Positions 39,101-50,629 of a stretch of 64,000 bases of DNA are shown one piece after another. How positions within the stretch are numbered: position 1 is the stretch's first letter; each line of letters begins with the position of its first letter. Both the position numbers and the translations under genes were made by a program. The notes under the pieces were generated by a model, which worked only from the letters and a program-made list of their open reading frames with translations, ran no database searches and was not told the DNA's origin. This DNA comes from Trichopria drosophilae (taxonomy: Eukaryota; Arthropoda; Insecta; Hymenoptera; Diapriidae), in contig CM059583.1 of the NCBI GenBank assembly GCA_030407085.1, forward strand, positions 21,116,001-21,180,000, given 5' to 3'.

Positions 39101-42100
39101 TATGATGCGAAAATAAATATTTATATACTCAGAGAGAAAAAATATAGTTAATGGACTGATTTTAGTAAAACACGGTATTACAAAAAAATAGTTTAATTAA
39201 CTTTTTCGGTAGTAAACAAGACCATGAAATTTCGTTTACTATTTCCCGATCGTTAAATATACAGTAAAGTACGTAACCTCAAATCTATCGCAAACATAAC
39301 CTCCGCACTCACTTTAAATATTCCTCAGTACTACCATAGATATGATAAAATTGATTAAACAAAAATAAACTGTGAATGAGAATTGTTCTACGGCTCCATT
39401 AACCATTTTTTCTCTCTGTGTAATAATACTTTCGCATACGCGTAAAATGTTATCCTTAAAAGTACATTACACACATCTTCTAGGGAGGGTGCGTAAAATT
39501 AATTTAACATTATCTTGTAACCTACATGTAATAAGTTTGGTCGATGAGTCACGTGTTGACTTAATGTTAGCATAAGGTTATGAGATGGTGGTTTCTCGAT
39601 CTCCATTTAATGTTACAAGCTTGGACTTAAAAGGTTATTATAACCTTACAGCAATATTGATGTTCTGCAAGGGGTACTACATTACAGAAGCCTTTATAAG
39701 AAATAAATCTTTTTTTTGTCACATATAATCACAAATAGTAGTGTTCAAAACCACACCAAGACCAACAATATAAGATCTTGGTCTTGAAATTACCTCCCAT
39801 TTTGTTATTGGTCTTATTCTCTGGTATTTACGGTGTTGCTAAAAATACAGCAGATGACCAAAATGAGAGGTGTTTTGACCATCACTAAAGTATATTTCAA
39901 AATGTACTACATACATGAATTTTTACACCAGTATAGTCATTTATGATCATAAAACTCTAAAAATATTGGAGTGGAATGCGCAATAACTCCTTTCAACTAA
40001 CATTTGGTTGTCTTGAAGTTTTGGCCTATTTAGTGTACTAACTTTTAGGCGCTCTATGGGAATTGTTATACATTCCGTTGGGTAGATCCGGATCACTCTT
40101 AGAGGGAATCTTCCCGCGCTTTCCACTTCCTAAACTGCTTCTCTGGCAAATAACAGATTGTATAGAATGTAACGGTGAACACAGAACAGACAATCCACAA
40201 AACTCATGTTTGACAACAATTGCAACATGTTCGAATTGAACAATACAATCATTTCTAAAAAAAACAGTCTAGTAACTGTCATTAGGGTGTAATTAAATGA
40301 TAGGTTATGTTGCCTACGTCTTTCCACGTAAGCGAAAATTCTGAGATTTTAGGTATCAGAATCGTAATGAAGAATTTGAATTTTCGATGTCTTGATTTAT
40401 TTTTGTTTATTGAGAGAGTTTATAACTACCTTCCTTCTTCAAAGGACGAAAGTATATTAATTTTATCGAAATAAATTAATAGACAAGAAATGAAAGTTCC
40501 AATGGAAACTGTTAAAATTTTTCAATTTTTGTTAACACCGCGATACTTTTAAATTTATCTTGTCGATATCAGGCAAGAAGGTTGTACAAAACTTGCCCTC
40601 TGCCGTGAAGGACGAAGTGAGGTTTTGTTTTTATTGAATTCATTTTCCACGTAATGACGGTTAGCAGAAGTAAACTTCTAGTAGGAAGTAGGTTAGGTTC
40701 AATCTATAATGCAGGCTTATGCTAAAAACGGTCGCTGGTGGACCGACATGGCCATTAGAATTGCAATATTTTTATTCTTTTTAAGACCAGATATTAAATT
40801 CGCATTTGGAAATCTTAGAAAAATCCTAGTAATTATTCTATATTGGCCAATAGATATATTATTACCAAATTTCTTTGAAATTACACATCTGAAGATGGGA
40901 ACGATGTATACATCTTTTAGAATTGTGTAATATGAAACTTACACTTGGTAATGTGAAAGCAATAATATCGTTTAAACCTCTTGAACACCAGTTTTTCTTT
41001 TGCCATATGGAAACAATGTAGTTTGGATGAACATTTCCGTCATGGAGCACAGAAGGGTCAAACTGTTGTCGATACCACAGCGACATCTTTTGGTGCAATA
41101 ACATTAACATTATTTTTCTCTGGTTTTGTTTTTAAATTAATCGCTCCTTCCCCTTTTTTAACCAAATTTTTGTAACCGTATATATCAACTTCCTTATTAT
41201 GTAATAATTCTTGAAGATGATCCAGAATTGGATGAAACGTCGATTAAAATAATAGATAAAATAAAATAATACAAATTTATTTCTAGAATTAACCTTAAAG
41301 TCGTAAAAGAATACTGAACATGCTAGGAATTTGACTTGTAACATGTTCAGCTGGAAACGGTTTCGTATTGGTGTACATTTGTCCGAAGCTCCTCCCCCAG
41401 GACCCCCTCTTTTTTTAATGAATCTAAACTTAACCTCTTTTGGGGAAAAAACAATCTGAAAATTTTTAAGCTGTACATTTTTTTTCAAAATATTTGTACA
41501 CTTGAATTGGACGTTCAAAACCTGCAAAAAAGTCGTTAACCAAGGTGTTTCCAAGATGGCGGTTTCAATACGAACGACCGATAATATTTATCGACTATTT
41601 TAGTAAAAATACATCAGAAACAACTTATAATTTTTATTTTTGAAGAAGGACATCCGAAAAATTACTATTCCAAACGTTAAAAATCTACCCTGTAGACTAA
41701 AAATCAATTTTCCTCTGATAAAAAAGTAAATGATTTTTTTTTGTGAGGAGTCCTAAATTTGAAATTCCTAAACAGAAGAGGTTGTTAAGATGTCCAAGTG
41801 GCCAATATTCTCTAATATGGAAAATGGAAAAATGCAGTAGTCTATGCGAAAGCCAGTGCGGACAATATAACGGAAGCGATCGTATACCTGGAAAATGTGT
41901 CGTCGATGATTAAAGCGGCCGATGTATGCAGATACAACGTATATTGAAATTTTTTTTTAATCGTCAAAACGAAATATCGCTTTTCCTTCTTAAGTGTACG
42001 CGGTAACCGCGATTCAATTGAAAAAAAATCGTGTTGATTGTTTGATGCCGGAAAATCAATAGCGTATGCCCTAGTAACGTGCCCGCGGTGTAGCTATTTG

Positions 42101-45100
42101 AGAAACGCTCGAAGCACTCCCGGTGCACTCCTGGCGGAGAAAAACGTTAAAACCCCCAGGACCACATAAACATTAATTATTTTCCCCTGAAATTGGAAAA
42201 TGATGTTTGCGAACAATAAACAGAGCATATTGAGAGATTTTATCGCGGAACAGAAATAATTGTTCGCCACAGAGAAAATACTTTCGAGTATTCCGCATTT
42301 ACATTTTGCGGGTATAAACATAACAAATTGCACGATGCTGTAATCGATAACATCGTTAACAATATCTCGGAATTTTGTATCGAGTTAATTCGATAATTAC
42401 TGGGCTCTCTCGGATTATATTTATCAGCGATCCAGAAAATTGTGTATAATTACTATACTGATTGATTACTGAAATATCGAATTAGAAGCAGCTAATCCAA
42501 TTACCACAAAATCGGATAATGCTGTAATTTAGTACACAAAATTAAGATATTCTTTTACTATTCGTCACAAAGGGGATATGGAATATCCTCGAATATTTCG
42601 AAGGTAGCACGTGCGTAACCATCTGTTCCATTTTGTATATCAGATCTAGTCATTATCGAACTTCAGTTAATTACAAGTAAAATTGTGGTCGTAACGGCCT
42701 TGTTAATGTACTTTCACTTTTTTCATCATTTTATCCACCTCAGGCGATCTATCCTTATTTATTTAAAATCATGGACTTCCTTTCAGTATTTTTACGATTA
42801 AACCGTAAATGACAGGAGGATTTTTAAAAAAAATTCTTTCTTAATTAAATAAAGGAACTTCTTCCTCGTCAGTTTATCGATTTAAGAGGTATTTTTTCCC
42901 TTTTGTGAATATTAGACACGTTGTGGAGAAATTTTGAAGATGATTCTCACTATCCCACATATTACTTTCCCATTAGTTATTGCCTTTAGGTGCTGCATCA
43001 TCGTATTTAGTCAGGACGCCATTGTGTTCGGAATTGAGTTAGGGAAAGCCCCTGGACGAAGGGTTCGATTGATCGCGTTTTATTGGTCTTTCGGGAAAAA
43101 ATTGACGGCTTATTTCAAAGGTACCTTTGAAAAGGTACATTTTTATCACATTTCTTTAGATGAAAATATTGTGAAATTTGATAGGTTTATTATTTAATTA
43201 AAATAAACAAAATTTTAAATCATAATATACTGGTTACATTCACGTTCTCTTTTTGCTGGAGGTTAAACTCCCTTTACTAAACTAAACTGTGACGTCTAAT
43301 TACAGTTATATTCATACGCGACTATATCCCATTTAACTGAATTTCCAACAAGTCTAAAATTAATAATTTCGTGAAATATTGGACAATTATTAACTAAACC
43401 TTCCATTTGAGACAGATTAACAGCGGCTTCACATTTTAGTCGATGTGAATGTAATTAATTATTCGTAGTAATAATAACGGATTTTGTATCAGAGTTCGCA
43501 AGCCGTAGGAAAGTTTCGCTCGTTTCGTCTCAGTGCTTCTCAACCAAATATTATTTTTGTCCCATTCCCTCCGAACACTCGGCTATTTAAAGTATGTAAA
43601 CTTATTTTTAGAGTGCGTAGAGAATAAAATAATGTAAGCGAATAGTTGTGAAAGATATGTAAGCTTCTAGCCAAAACAAAACGAAAACTTTTTTTTCTAA
43701 CATAACCTCCAAAATTCGAGACGTGTTATGCAACATATTTCCATAACCGTCAATGTTTGAGTCTTCTACCGACTTGTGATTTTGGATATTGCGATAAGCT
43801 TTCATGTACAAATTATTAATGGAATCGTCATGTTGTTAAACGTCGCATTTAGCCACTGAACCGTAAATGTACACATGTGGGTTTAATGCTTACATGAAAT
43901 TAATATATCAGTTATTTAACAAGTTATTTATCGTATAGAAATTGATTTAATTAAAATTGCAGAATGGTTCATTCGTAATCATTCGGTCTGCATTTGCAAA
44001 TGTTTATCAACAATTCAGTATGTAGAATATTTATCTTTGTTTTCAAATAAATTATTCGGTTAGTGAAGTTGAACTCGTGCATTACTGATTACTTCGGTTG
44101 TAAAATTAATCGTTCCAGTGATAATGTCGTAATTGACGAAAGCAGACGCATTGCGGAGGGATCGTCACATGACACTAATCTAGAAATATTACGTTTCGTC
44201 GATAAATTCATAATATAGAATTTCATCCGAATTTGATTAGATTTTCTGTTATTGAGCTATCCCTCGAATATTCCAATTCCTACATTATTATCATAAATTT
44301 ATCTATTTTTGGACAATATTTTTTTGAAACAAAACCGAAAATCAATACGCATTTATACCGCAAAATAAGTAACTGCAAGTGATTTTTAATTTCAAGTCGA
44401 GTACGTGACCTGTAAAGTTTATTCGCCTCGTTTTATCTGCACTGTATTTACCTGTACATTATTGATCAAATGGGTAATTCTTTAGGGCTGAGGAGTTTCT
44501 AACGGGGGCATTTGCAGCGAATAATTTTAGTTCTTCCTTTAACCGCGAGTTGTCGTACGGAATCGCCTGGGAAATACGTCGAATACTTTTTATTTCGAAA
44601 ATAATATTGAGAAATGTAATTATTGAAGAATTCTTTTATCTGTCATTTTTTGTTAGAAATATTCGATTTTTTAAAATTGCGTAACGTATAAATAGCGAGT
44701 GAACGCATTTGAGAGTAAACGTCATACAAGTATTTCTGAAAACTGGTTTTCAATTGCAATTGTGTACGAGGTAACAAAATATGTTTACATCAAGAATCAC
44801 GAAGTATTACGTAGCTTATATATACATATATTCACGTGTCTCTGACTCCTTTATATACTCGAGCGATTTTTTATTACAATTGACCCCGAACACATGCGTT
44901 GAACATTGTAAAATAGTGCGAATACGCAACGGAAAAGCAAAAAACAGGGAAAATGGTACAAAAAGGCATTCTTGGGTTTTTTTTTAACTATTATTTACTA
45001 AAAATAGAACGTGTTTGCTAATTATGCTAATACGAAGGGCATTTTATGGCAGTGTGAAACTACAAACTGCGGCATATAATAATACTTCCTGGATGCATGA

Positions 45101-48100
45101 ATTACGATTTTTTAATATATCTCGGTTGTTCTTGGAGCTTTAGTTTCAAGGACACTTTTATTTTAGAATACGATTCGTTCTGAATGCTTTATGAACTTAA
45201 TATGACGCAATGCATGGTATTTCGTTTCATCTCCTTCCAGCGTGTGGCATTAATTTTTTATCTATTTAGAATAAGACGTTTCTCTTAAAAAATTAAAAAG
45301 AAACTGGAATGAAACAACGTGACTTTCATATTTTAAAAAATGGTAATTTAAATAATTCAGGAAGAAAATGCATAAAAGATTTTCCTCCACTTCATCCCGA
45401 GGACTGATTTTTCGTGGCACGCTTACAGCATCCTTGAATAAATTGAAAGGCACCAAAATTGATAGAGTTTATCATTTATCTGACGACAGGCTCCTCATAA
45501 TTCGTGTTAAGAGGTTATTCCACTCAATTGCTCGATTATCGGTTTCTTCGAGTGTCAGCAATTAATTCGGGACAGGCGATAGTTTTGGCCATTGCAGCAA
45601 AAATCGATTTTTGTTGAATTGTTAACGATGCACATTTACTGGTACTAGCTATTTATTTCGAAAGTCTTTCAACTAATTTCCTCGTCGCGCAGTAAATTAA
45701 GTTTCTTTTAGTAGAACGCATTAAAAATAAAAAATTTGTCGTATCGATACGGCATATTTTTTTAAAATATTTTATAATAAATGGGGACTTTTGAATATCA
45801 TGGATATAAATATATTTCTCGCACAGTGACAAAATATCGATATTTTCGAGGATATTAAAATCGTTGGGCTGCCGTCACATGCATGCCATGTCGACGGAAG
45901 ACATGTTAATGTATATGCATATGTATGTATATAGCATACCTTCCGACGATATGTCGCCCATGCATATTAGTTACCAGCAGGAAACGAAAACAAATTGTCG
46001 AATTCAAACATATTTAAATGGATGACAGCTGAACTGGAATAAAAACAGATTGAAGTTTATATTTAAAAAAAAATACGATTCTACTAATTTTGGTTCATAA
46101 ACCACAATTAAGGACTAGGAAAATATGAGAGCCATGTGTCTTCTGGTTTACAAAAACGGAATAAAGTTTACCATTTTTCCGTTCAACCGTTAAATCCCCA
46201 AAAGATTTCCTTCAAAAATTCAAAGTCTTTTATTCCATCGACGATGTCAGGAAATGTCGAAGAGTCGCATTTTATATCCGAAAGAATTGGGTCGGCGTGG
46301 CGGGCTGATTTCATTTCTTTTATTTCAGAGTCTTGAATATGGGTTCGGTGTGTCACGATACGGCAAAGTCTATTTTTATCGGATTTTCTTTTTTTCTCAT
46401 TTGTTCCGGCTCGGGTACTTAACGTCGTATTTTTCGCTCGACTTGCAAAGGTCACATAATTTCTAGTAAATGTTGCAAATGCAAATCCGCTTTTAGCATC
46501 TTCGTAAAATTCGAAAGAATGTAAAAAATGTCGTCGTTCTCTGAAAAAAAAATATACGCCATGTAACTCGCACAAAAATAGCCACTTTTGGAATATCCCT
46601 GATAAAATATTGAAAAAAAAAATCAATGTTTCACCCTTTTATCGAAGCAGCAATTACTTGAAGGGTGGTTCGGATCGTAATAAATTTCCTAATGGTTTTT
46701 AAATTTACCCGGATCTTTGTGCCGAATTATTAATGATATTTCTAAACAATTTGTGTTGCGCCCATTTTCGAACACGCGAAAGGAAAATTAAGATTACCAA
46801 TATGCGTCATTTGCTGGAAAAACTCGAAAACTTTGATGGCGGGAGCCAATTAAGGGCATATTCACAATTAAGGGGATAAGCAAAACACAAAGTGTGCGGT
46901 TGGGGTCGTTCAAGTTCTCGAAAGTCTATTTCTGAACACGCTACGTTGAAATCTTATTTGTTGTTTTACCCTCACCCTGATCCTTCCCAATTATATTTTT
47001 AAAAAATGTTAATTAAAATCCTCGGAATAACATTGTTGAGGAATATTGAAAAATTCGTTAAATGAATTGTTATTAACCAATTGTTTATTATTTTGTTCTA
47101 GTTCCGAGATTGGATTTGGAGAGTTTGGAGAGTGGATACCACGGTCTGGTTAAGGAAAACGAAACCTTGGTCGAGGTAACACCACAAATCCGGGCTTTAG
47201 GAGCTAAGATCTGCTCGTATCGCATCGCGAACAAGCATCATGGGGATGCACCTTTCGAGATCGTCCTCAAGAGCGATGGGACTCCTGAGCTCAGGGCTCT
47301 ACGGGTGCTCAATTGCGAGAAAAGGCGAAACTACAAGTTTGATATTGCGGCCGTTGCATGCTCTGGAGCGCAATCGGAGAAGTAAGTAAACAAAATCAAT
47401 AAAAGTCAGAATATCTGTAACATCAATCATAATTGTTCTTTGATGGAATATATTTTTTTTGTTAATCGTGTATATTCAATTTCAGTGCCACGGTCCATAT
47501 CACCGTCGTGGATGTCAACGAGTATGCCCCACAGTTTATGCAACCAGCGTACGTCAGCACTGTAGACGAAGGTCGTCTCTACGAGGAGGTCGTACGTGTT
47601 GAAGCATCCGACAGAGACTGCACGCCGAAATTCGGCGATGTCTGCAAATATGAGATCCTCACTGCCGATCAACCTTTTGTTATTGACAATGAAGGCGCCA
47701 TTCGCAACACCGAACCTTTAGATTACGAGCGATCCCACAATTACATCCTTAGTGTCGTCGCTTATGATTGTGGAATGAAACAATCAGCCCCAGCCATGGT
47801 CACCGTCAAGGTCAATCGAGTTTGTTCTCCAGGTTGGCGTGGAGTACCGGAACGTGTTGATTATGCTGCAGGGAATGGTGCACAGCCATTGCTTCCTTCC
47901 GGCAGGTTGGAACTTTGCGATGCACCTTGCACATTGCGAAACATTCGAACTACTTTGACGTTGTCAGATCATATCGGCAAAGGATGCGACAGAGACACTT
48001 ACACCGTTCGAAGCCAAAGGAAACTTTGCGGCGCTTCTCGTGACAGCGTGGATCTCCTCCCAACACCTAGTCCTGAAACACCTTGGACCGCATCCTTGTC

Positions 48101-50629
48101 TCGAGATGAAAGTAAAGAGGCTGATGAAATTTTCGAATTCGATGGAGCAAACGCGGCCGCTATTGTTCCTGAAGATGTTCTGGAACATTCGCTGGCCCAA
48201 AAATTCAGCATTGGCGTATGGGTTAAACATCGACCAAGACCAAGACAGGATCCTCACATCAAAGAGCACATTCTCTGCGCCGCAGATGATCACAGTAAGT
48301 TAATTACTTTATCTTATCTACGATTTATCACTTACTCATCGGTAGTAATTTCAGAAGTTATGAAGATTGCGAGATTAATTTTTTTGAAAAATGCTTAATC
48401 TTTCTAATAGTTTCATAGTTAAATCGATTCGTACAAATCTTGAGATAAATATAACTTTTATAAATTCATAAAATAACTTTCAGTTATTGAAAAATGTATT
48501 CTAAAATACGCAGACATTTAATCCTCATCACAGGCGTGGCAATTTAACGAGATGGAAAAAAATGCTCACGTCTGAGAAATAAAATAACTGCGGAAGTTCG
48601 TAATGCGTGAACACGTGACCGTTATGACGTTGTAACTATAATTAACACATTTGTTTCTAACTTTTTAAAGCATGAGCTGCGTTTTATTAAATAAAGTAAT
48701 TTTTTGCGCGGAAAGTTGTAAATTGACTTAAAGTTTTTAAGCATCTTTTTATAATTTTAGAAGACCTGATGAAAATAGCTTCAAAGTTCACTTTGTTAAT
48801 TGTTATGACTTTATGATTCTAATTTCATTTTTCTTCATTCCGACATTTTCCCCAGTTTTCTATCGATTTATGTCTCTTGCCTAAGAAATAGTGAATTGAT
48901 GATATTTTTTGATGTTATGTAACCAAACCACTTTTTAGCATGGCTAATGGTACTGAATTGATTTTCAGAAATGAATAGACACCACTACGCCCTGTTCATA
49001 CGAAACTGTCGTTTGATTCTTTTGCTACGTCGTGACTTCACCGAACGAGACTCTGACATGTTCCGACCTGCAGAATGGCGTTGGAAGCTTACACAAGTTT
49101 GCGATGACAGGTGGCATCATTACGCAGTGCAAGTGAACTTCCCACGAGTGACACTCTTTGTCGATGGAGAAGAATGGCATGCAGACAAAAAGAATCCGGA
49201 AATCATTGACGATTGGCCACTTCATCCCGCTAAAGGAATAAATACCACCCTGATCGTCGGCGCCTGCTGGCAAGGTTCCGATAACAAGACGAAGCATCAT
49301 TTCCGAGGCTATCTTGCTGGACTATCGGTTTTAGTTGGACGAAATGAGAAACCAGACGTTTTGTCGTGTCTGCGTCACTGTCAGGAAGGCATTCATGTAC
49401 CACCCATGGGTTTGTTGCAACCAGGCACACAATTGAGGACAAATTCTGATCTGACCGAAGTACGCATCGATGGAAACAACCTGACTAATGTAGAAACGCT
49501 TCTGCGTAGAGTTGGATATACGAATTCGAGACATTTCCCTACTCCAGGTCGTCGTAACTTCAGATTGGATACTACGATCATCTGCAAGGGCAATGAAGAT
49601 CGGCCACTCACCATACCGTCCATCCAGTCTTACGTCACTGTACTTCCTCCACCGGGACCAGGTCTGGCAGTCAATGGTACTGATTTTGTAGCTAGAGAAT
49701 ACGCAGATTTCCGACTGGGAGTTCGAGTCTTCCCGGATGTAAGAGTTACTGCGAGCACAACGGCTAAGTTGGACACGTGTACAGTCAGTGTCTACCCAAG
49801 TTTAAATCCTGATCATGAAAGTCTCAGCCTCCCTGGGGACACTCTACGCATGTTCCACAACATTGCGGCTAAAGTAGACCGGGATGGCGTTGTTCTTTCT
49901 GGACCTGAACTACCACACAACTATCAACAAGTTATTCGCTTCATTACCTATACAAATCGTAAACCGGCGTACTATTTGGACCGAGTATTCAAACTGACAT
50001 GCTCCGAGCTGAATGGTAGATTCACCAGCAACGAGTACGTTCAGACATTGGCAGTAATCCATCCTAAAGAAAAGACAACACCAGTACCCCACCCAACGGC
50101 TAATGATGTTCCCATAGCCAAAATTATCGAACCCCAACCAGGACATGCACAAATCTCACCTCATCATGCAGAGTTGCCGGATGACTATTCCGCAACTTCT
50201 TTGCGCGAAGGAGTGAGGATCGTCAGCGAAACAGGCGGAAGTCACGCTGTAACAATCGTGGCCGCTGCCTGCATCGGATTCCTCCTGCTGATGGTTGTCG
50301 TTGGAGCAGCCCGGGTTCGTGGGGCATCCAAAAGGAGGCGAGCGGCAGGTGAAGAACTGACCGCAGAAACAGAAATGGCTTGGGATGATTCAGCTCTGGC
50401 CATCACCGTGAACCCAATGGACAGGCTGACGGCGGAGAACGAACCGCAGGCCCAGTCTCGTCGGGATGAGGACATGGACGACTCCGGTAGCTCGGACTCT
50501 GAAGATGGATCGTTCCGGGACGACGACTTGGACACGACCGATTGCGAAAACGATTGCGACATCAACAACATCCGACATCCCGGTTCACGCTCACGTCACG
50601 ACCTCGAATGGGATCACCGCGACGTCTAA
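21081..50629 (+). CDS. Cals: Calsyntenin (Cals), complete coding sequence in four exons
   Basis: Join of 21081-21177, 47102-47381, 47486-48294 and 48969-50629 gives 948 residues, close to the usual 950-980 of the family. Calsyntenins are type I synaptic membrane proteins. They organise adhesion, are shed and cut by secretases, and dock kinesin-1 cargo through the cytoplasmic tail. Seen in order: signal peptide 1-18, cadherin repeat 1 (about 40-140, ending DVNEYAP), cadherin repeat 2 (about 141-238), the cysteine-containing block with SPGW and HIGKGCDRDTY (240-288), an LNS/laminin-G-like domain (about 345-530, MNRHHYALFI at 397 and FRGYLAGLSV at 507), a C-terminal ectodomain, TM helix 821-843, basic stop-transfer RVRGASKRRR, and a WDDSALAITVNPM kinesin light chain motif (867). 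All junctions are GT-AG and keep frame. The start is the first ATG of this frame; GTG at 21,060 is not used. Confidence 0.97.
22914..23004. mobile_element. 91-bp hairpin MITE with TA duplication
   Basis: TIRs of about 33 bp: left starts CACTGAACAAATTTTCCTTG, right ends with the near complement (CAAGGAAAATTTTCTCCGTG). Flanked by TA at 22,912-22,913 and 23,005-23,006. Lies in Cals intron 1. Confidence 0.7.
23092..23142 (+). repeat. Dispersed repeat copy 1 (second copy at 40,975-41,030)
   Basis: The phrase AGTTTTTCTTTT, then CATATGGAAACAATGTAG, then TTTGGA is shared with the segment starting near 40,987, about 45 of 50 bases alike. Neither copy has clear ends. It is probably an old interspersed element. 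Confidence 0.5.
31415..31556. mobile_element. 142-bp hairpin MITE with TA duplication
   Basis: Inverted arms of about 48 bp (31,415-31,462 and 31,509-31,556). The inner ends read AGAATAGTAAAAACGTTCG and its complement; the outer ends CAATGC and GCATTG. TA flanks at 31,413-31,414 and 31,557-31,558. Lies in Cals intron 1. Confidence 0.7.
31793..32621. mobile_element. 829-bp TA-flanked element with internal CCTGATCAGG arrays
   Basis: Inverted ends share GAGCGGAAA(T/A)TTATTCAGGC and more distal CACNACATC-like bases, with TA at 31,791-31,792 and 32,622-32,623. Subterminal regions hold repeats built on the palindrome CCTGATCAGG (exact at 31,873, 31,933 and 32,479, plus many one-change variants). 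The left block has two tandem units of about 60 bp. No transposase frame is present. Arrays of short palindromes just inside the TIRs resemble transposase binding arrays of DNA transposons; that reading is inference. Confidence 0.65.
33264..33306 (+). mobile_element. Short LINE-like tail with (TTA)n run
   Basis: TTGGCAATAAAGTCG followed by about nine ATT units. It resembles the AATAAAGACG-(TTA)n ends at 11.3 and 19.6 kb but shares only the last few bases, so it may be a different LINE or a plain microsatellite. Confidence 0.45.
35938..36132. repeat. CCGACA foldback, copy 1
   Basis: Left arm GGTCGAAAAACCGACAAATC plus AAAAAGCCGACAGGTC is mirrored by the right arm CCTGTCGGCTTTCCGATTTG plus TCGGTTTTTCGAC. 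Outer bases GGATG are also inverted. The centre reads ATCGACAAGCGGACTATCAT, which recurs in the later copies. It is non-coding and in Cals intron 1. Confidence 0.7.
36317..36424. repeat. CCGACA foldback, copy 2 (short)
   Basis: Left arm AACCAACAAATCAAAAAGTC and GACAGGTC, right arm GTCGGCTTTTTGATTGTCGG and TTTTTCGACCCGCAC. It lacks most of the central segment of the longer copies. Confidence 0.6.
37018..37214. repeat. CCGACA foldback, copy 3
   Basis: Left arm GGGTTGAAAAACCGACAAAT with AAAACCGACAGTC, right arm GACTGTCGGTTTTTAGAC then GATTTATCGTTTTTTCAACC. The centre ATACCGACAATCAGATGGTC matches the centre of copies 1 and 4. Confidence 0.65.
37215..37400. repeat. CCGACA foldback, copy 4 with expanded tandem arm
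   Basis: Seven or so tandem words of the type AAA(A)CCCGACAG(C)CAAA on the left, central ATATCGACAAGTGGAGAGTC, and right arm ATCGGTTTTTTCTGTTGTTT with TTCGACTCGCACC. The arm translates as a (NPTxxKK/E) repeat on the plus strand only because of the tandem words. The arm has grown by tandem duplication relative to the other copies. Confidence 0.6.
39128..39420. mobile_element. 293-bp MITE with TA duplication
   Basis: Ends CTCAGAGAGAAAAAATAT and the inverted CACAGAGAGAAAAAATGG, both followed by GTTAATGGA; TA at 39,126-39,127 and 39,421-39,422. It is non-coding and in Cals intron 1. Confidence 0.7.
40975..41030 (+). repeat. Dispersed repeat copy 2 (see 23,092)
   Basis: Shares AGTTTTTCTTTT and CATATGGAAACAATGTAG with the 23.1-kb copy in the same orientation. 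The flanks differ. Confidence 0.5.
47102..47381 (+). CDS. Cals: Cals exon 2: cadherin repeat 1
   Basis: Encodes residues 33-125, from VPRLDLESLESGYHG to the split asparagine. The YHGLVKEN and APFEIVLKSDGTPEL phrases match the first cadherin repeat of calsyntenins. The acceptor TTCTAG and donor GAA|GTAAGT are strong. It ends in phase 2. Confidence 0.95.
47486..48294 (+). CDS. Cals: Cals exon 3: cadherin repeat 2 to start of LNS domain
   Basis: Encodes residues 126-395. It holds the DVNEYAP calcium linker (135-141), VEASDRDC (DxD calcium-site motif near 168-170), LDYE (204), the SPGW block and HIGKGCDRDTY, and the first strands of the LNS domain (IFEFDGANAA, FSIGVWVKH). Preceded by a 104-bp intron with TTTCAG acceptor. 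Donor ACA|GTAAGT leaves phase 1. Confidence 0.96.
48969..50629 (+). CDS. Cals: Cals exon 4: LNS domain, C-terminal ectodomain, TM and tail
   Basis: Encodes residues 396-948 and the TAA stop. The LNS core (TQVCDDRWHHYAVQ, LIVGACWQG) is followed by the C-terminal ectodomain with LTCSELNGRF. The TM helix (TIVAAACIGFLLLMVVVGA) is at 821-843. The tail has WDDSALAITVNPM (867-879), an acidic serine stretch (895-926) and a last LEWDHRD. In vertebrates the second kinesin motif reads LEWDDS. Here the DDS is replaced by DHR, so binding through this second site is doubtful. The preceding intron is 674 bp. Confidence 0.96.

Larger units (their letters stand above)
21178..47101 (+). other. Cals intron 1, 25.9 kb
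   Basis: Runs from the GTGATT donor to the pyrimidine-rich TTTTGTTCTAG acceptor. It separates the signal-peptide exon from all remaining coding exons, a common arrangement in neuronal adhesion genes. Besides small mobile elements listed separately, it is AT-rich with no recognisable exons. Sequence from about 21,180 to 21,640 remains CpG-rich as part of the promoter block. A further transcript start inside this intron cannot be excluded from sequence alone. Confidence 0.85.

Noticed and set aside
46183..46626. 147-codon minus-strand open frame in Cals intron 1
   Set aside because: Aromatic- and lysine-rich random-looking sequence without domain match; lies in intron just upstream of exon 2.
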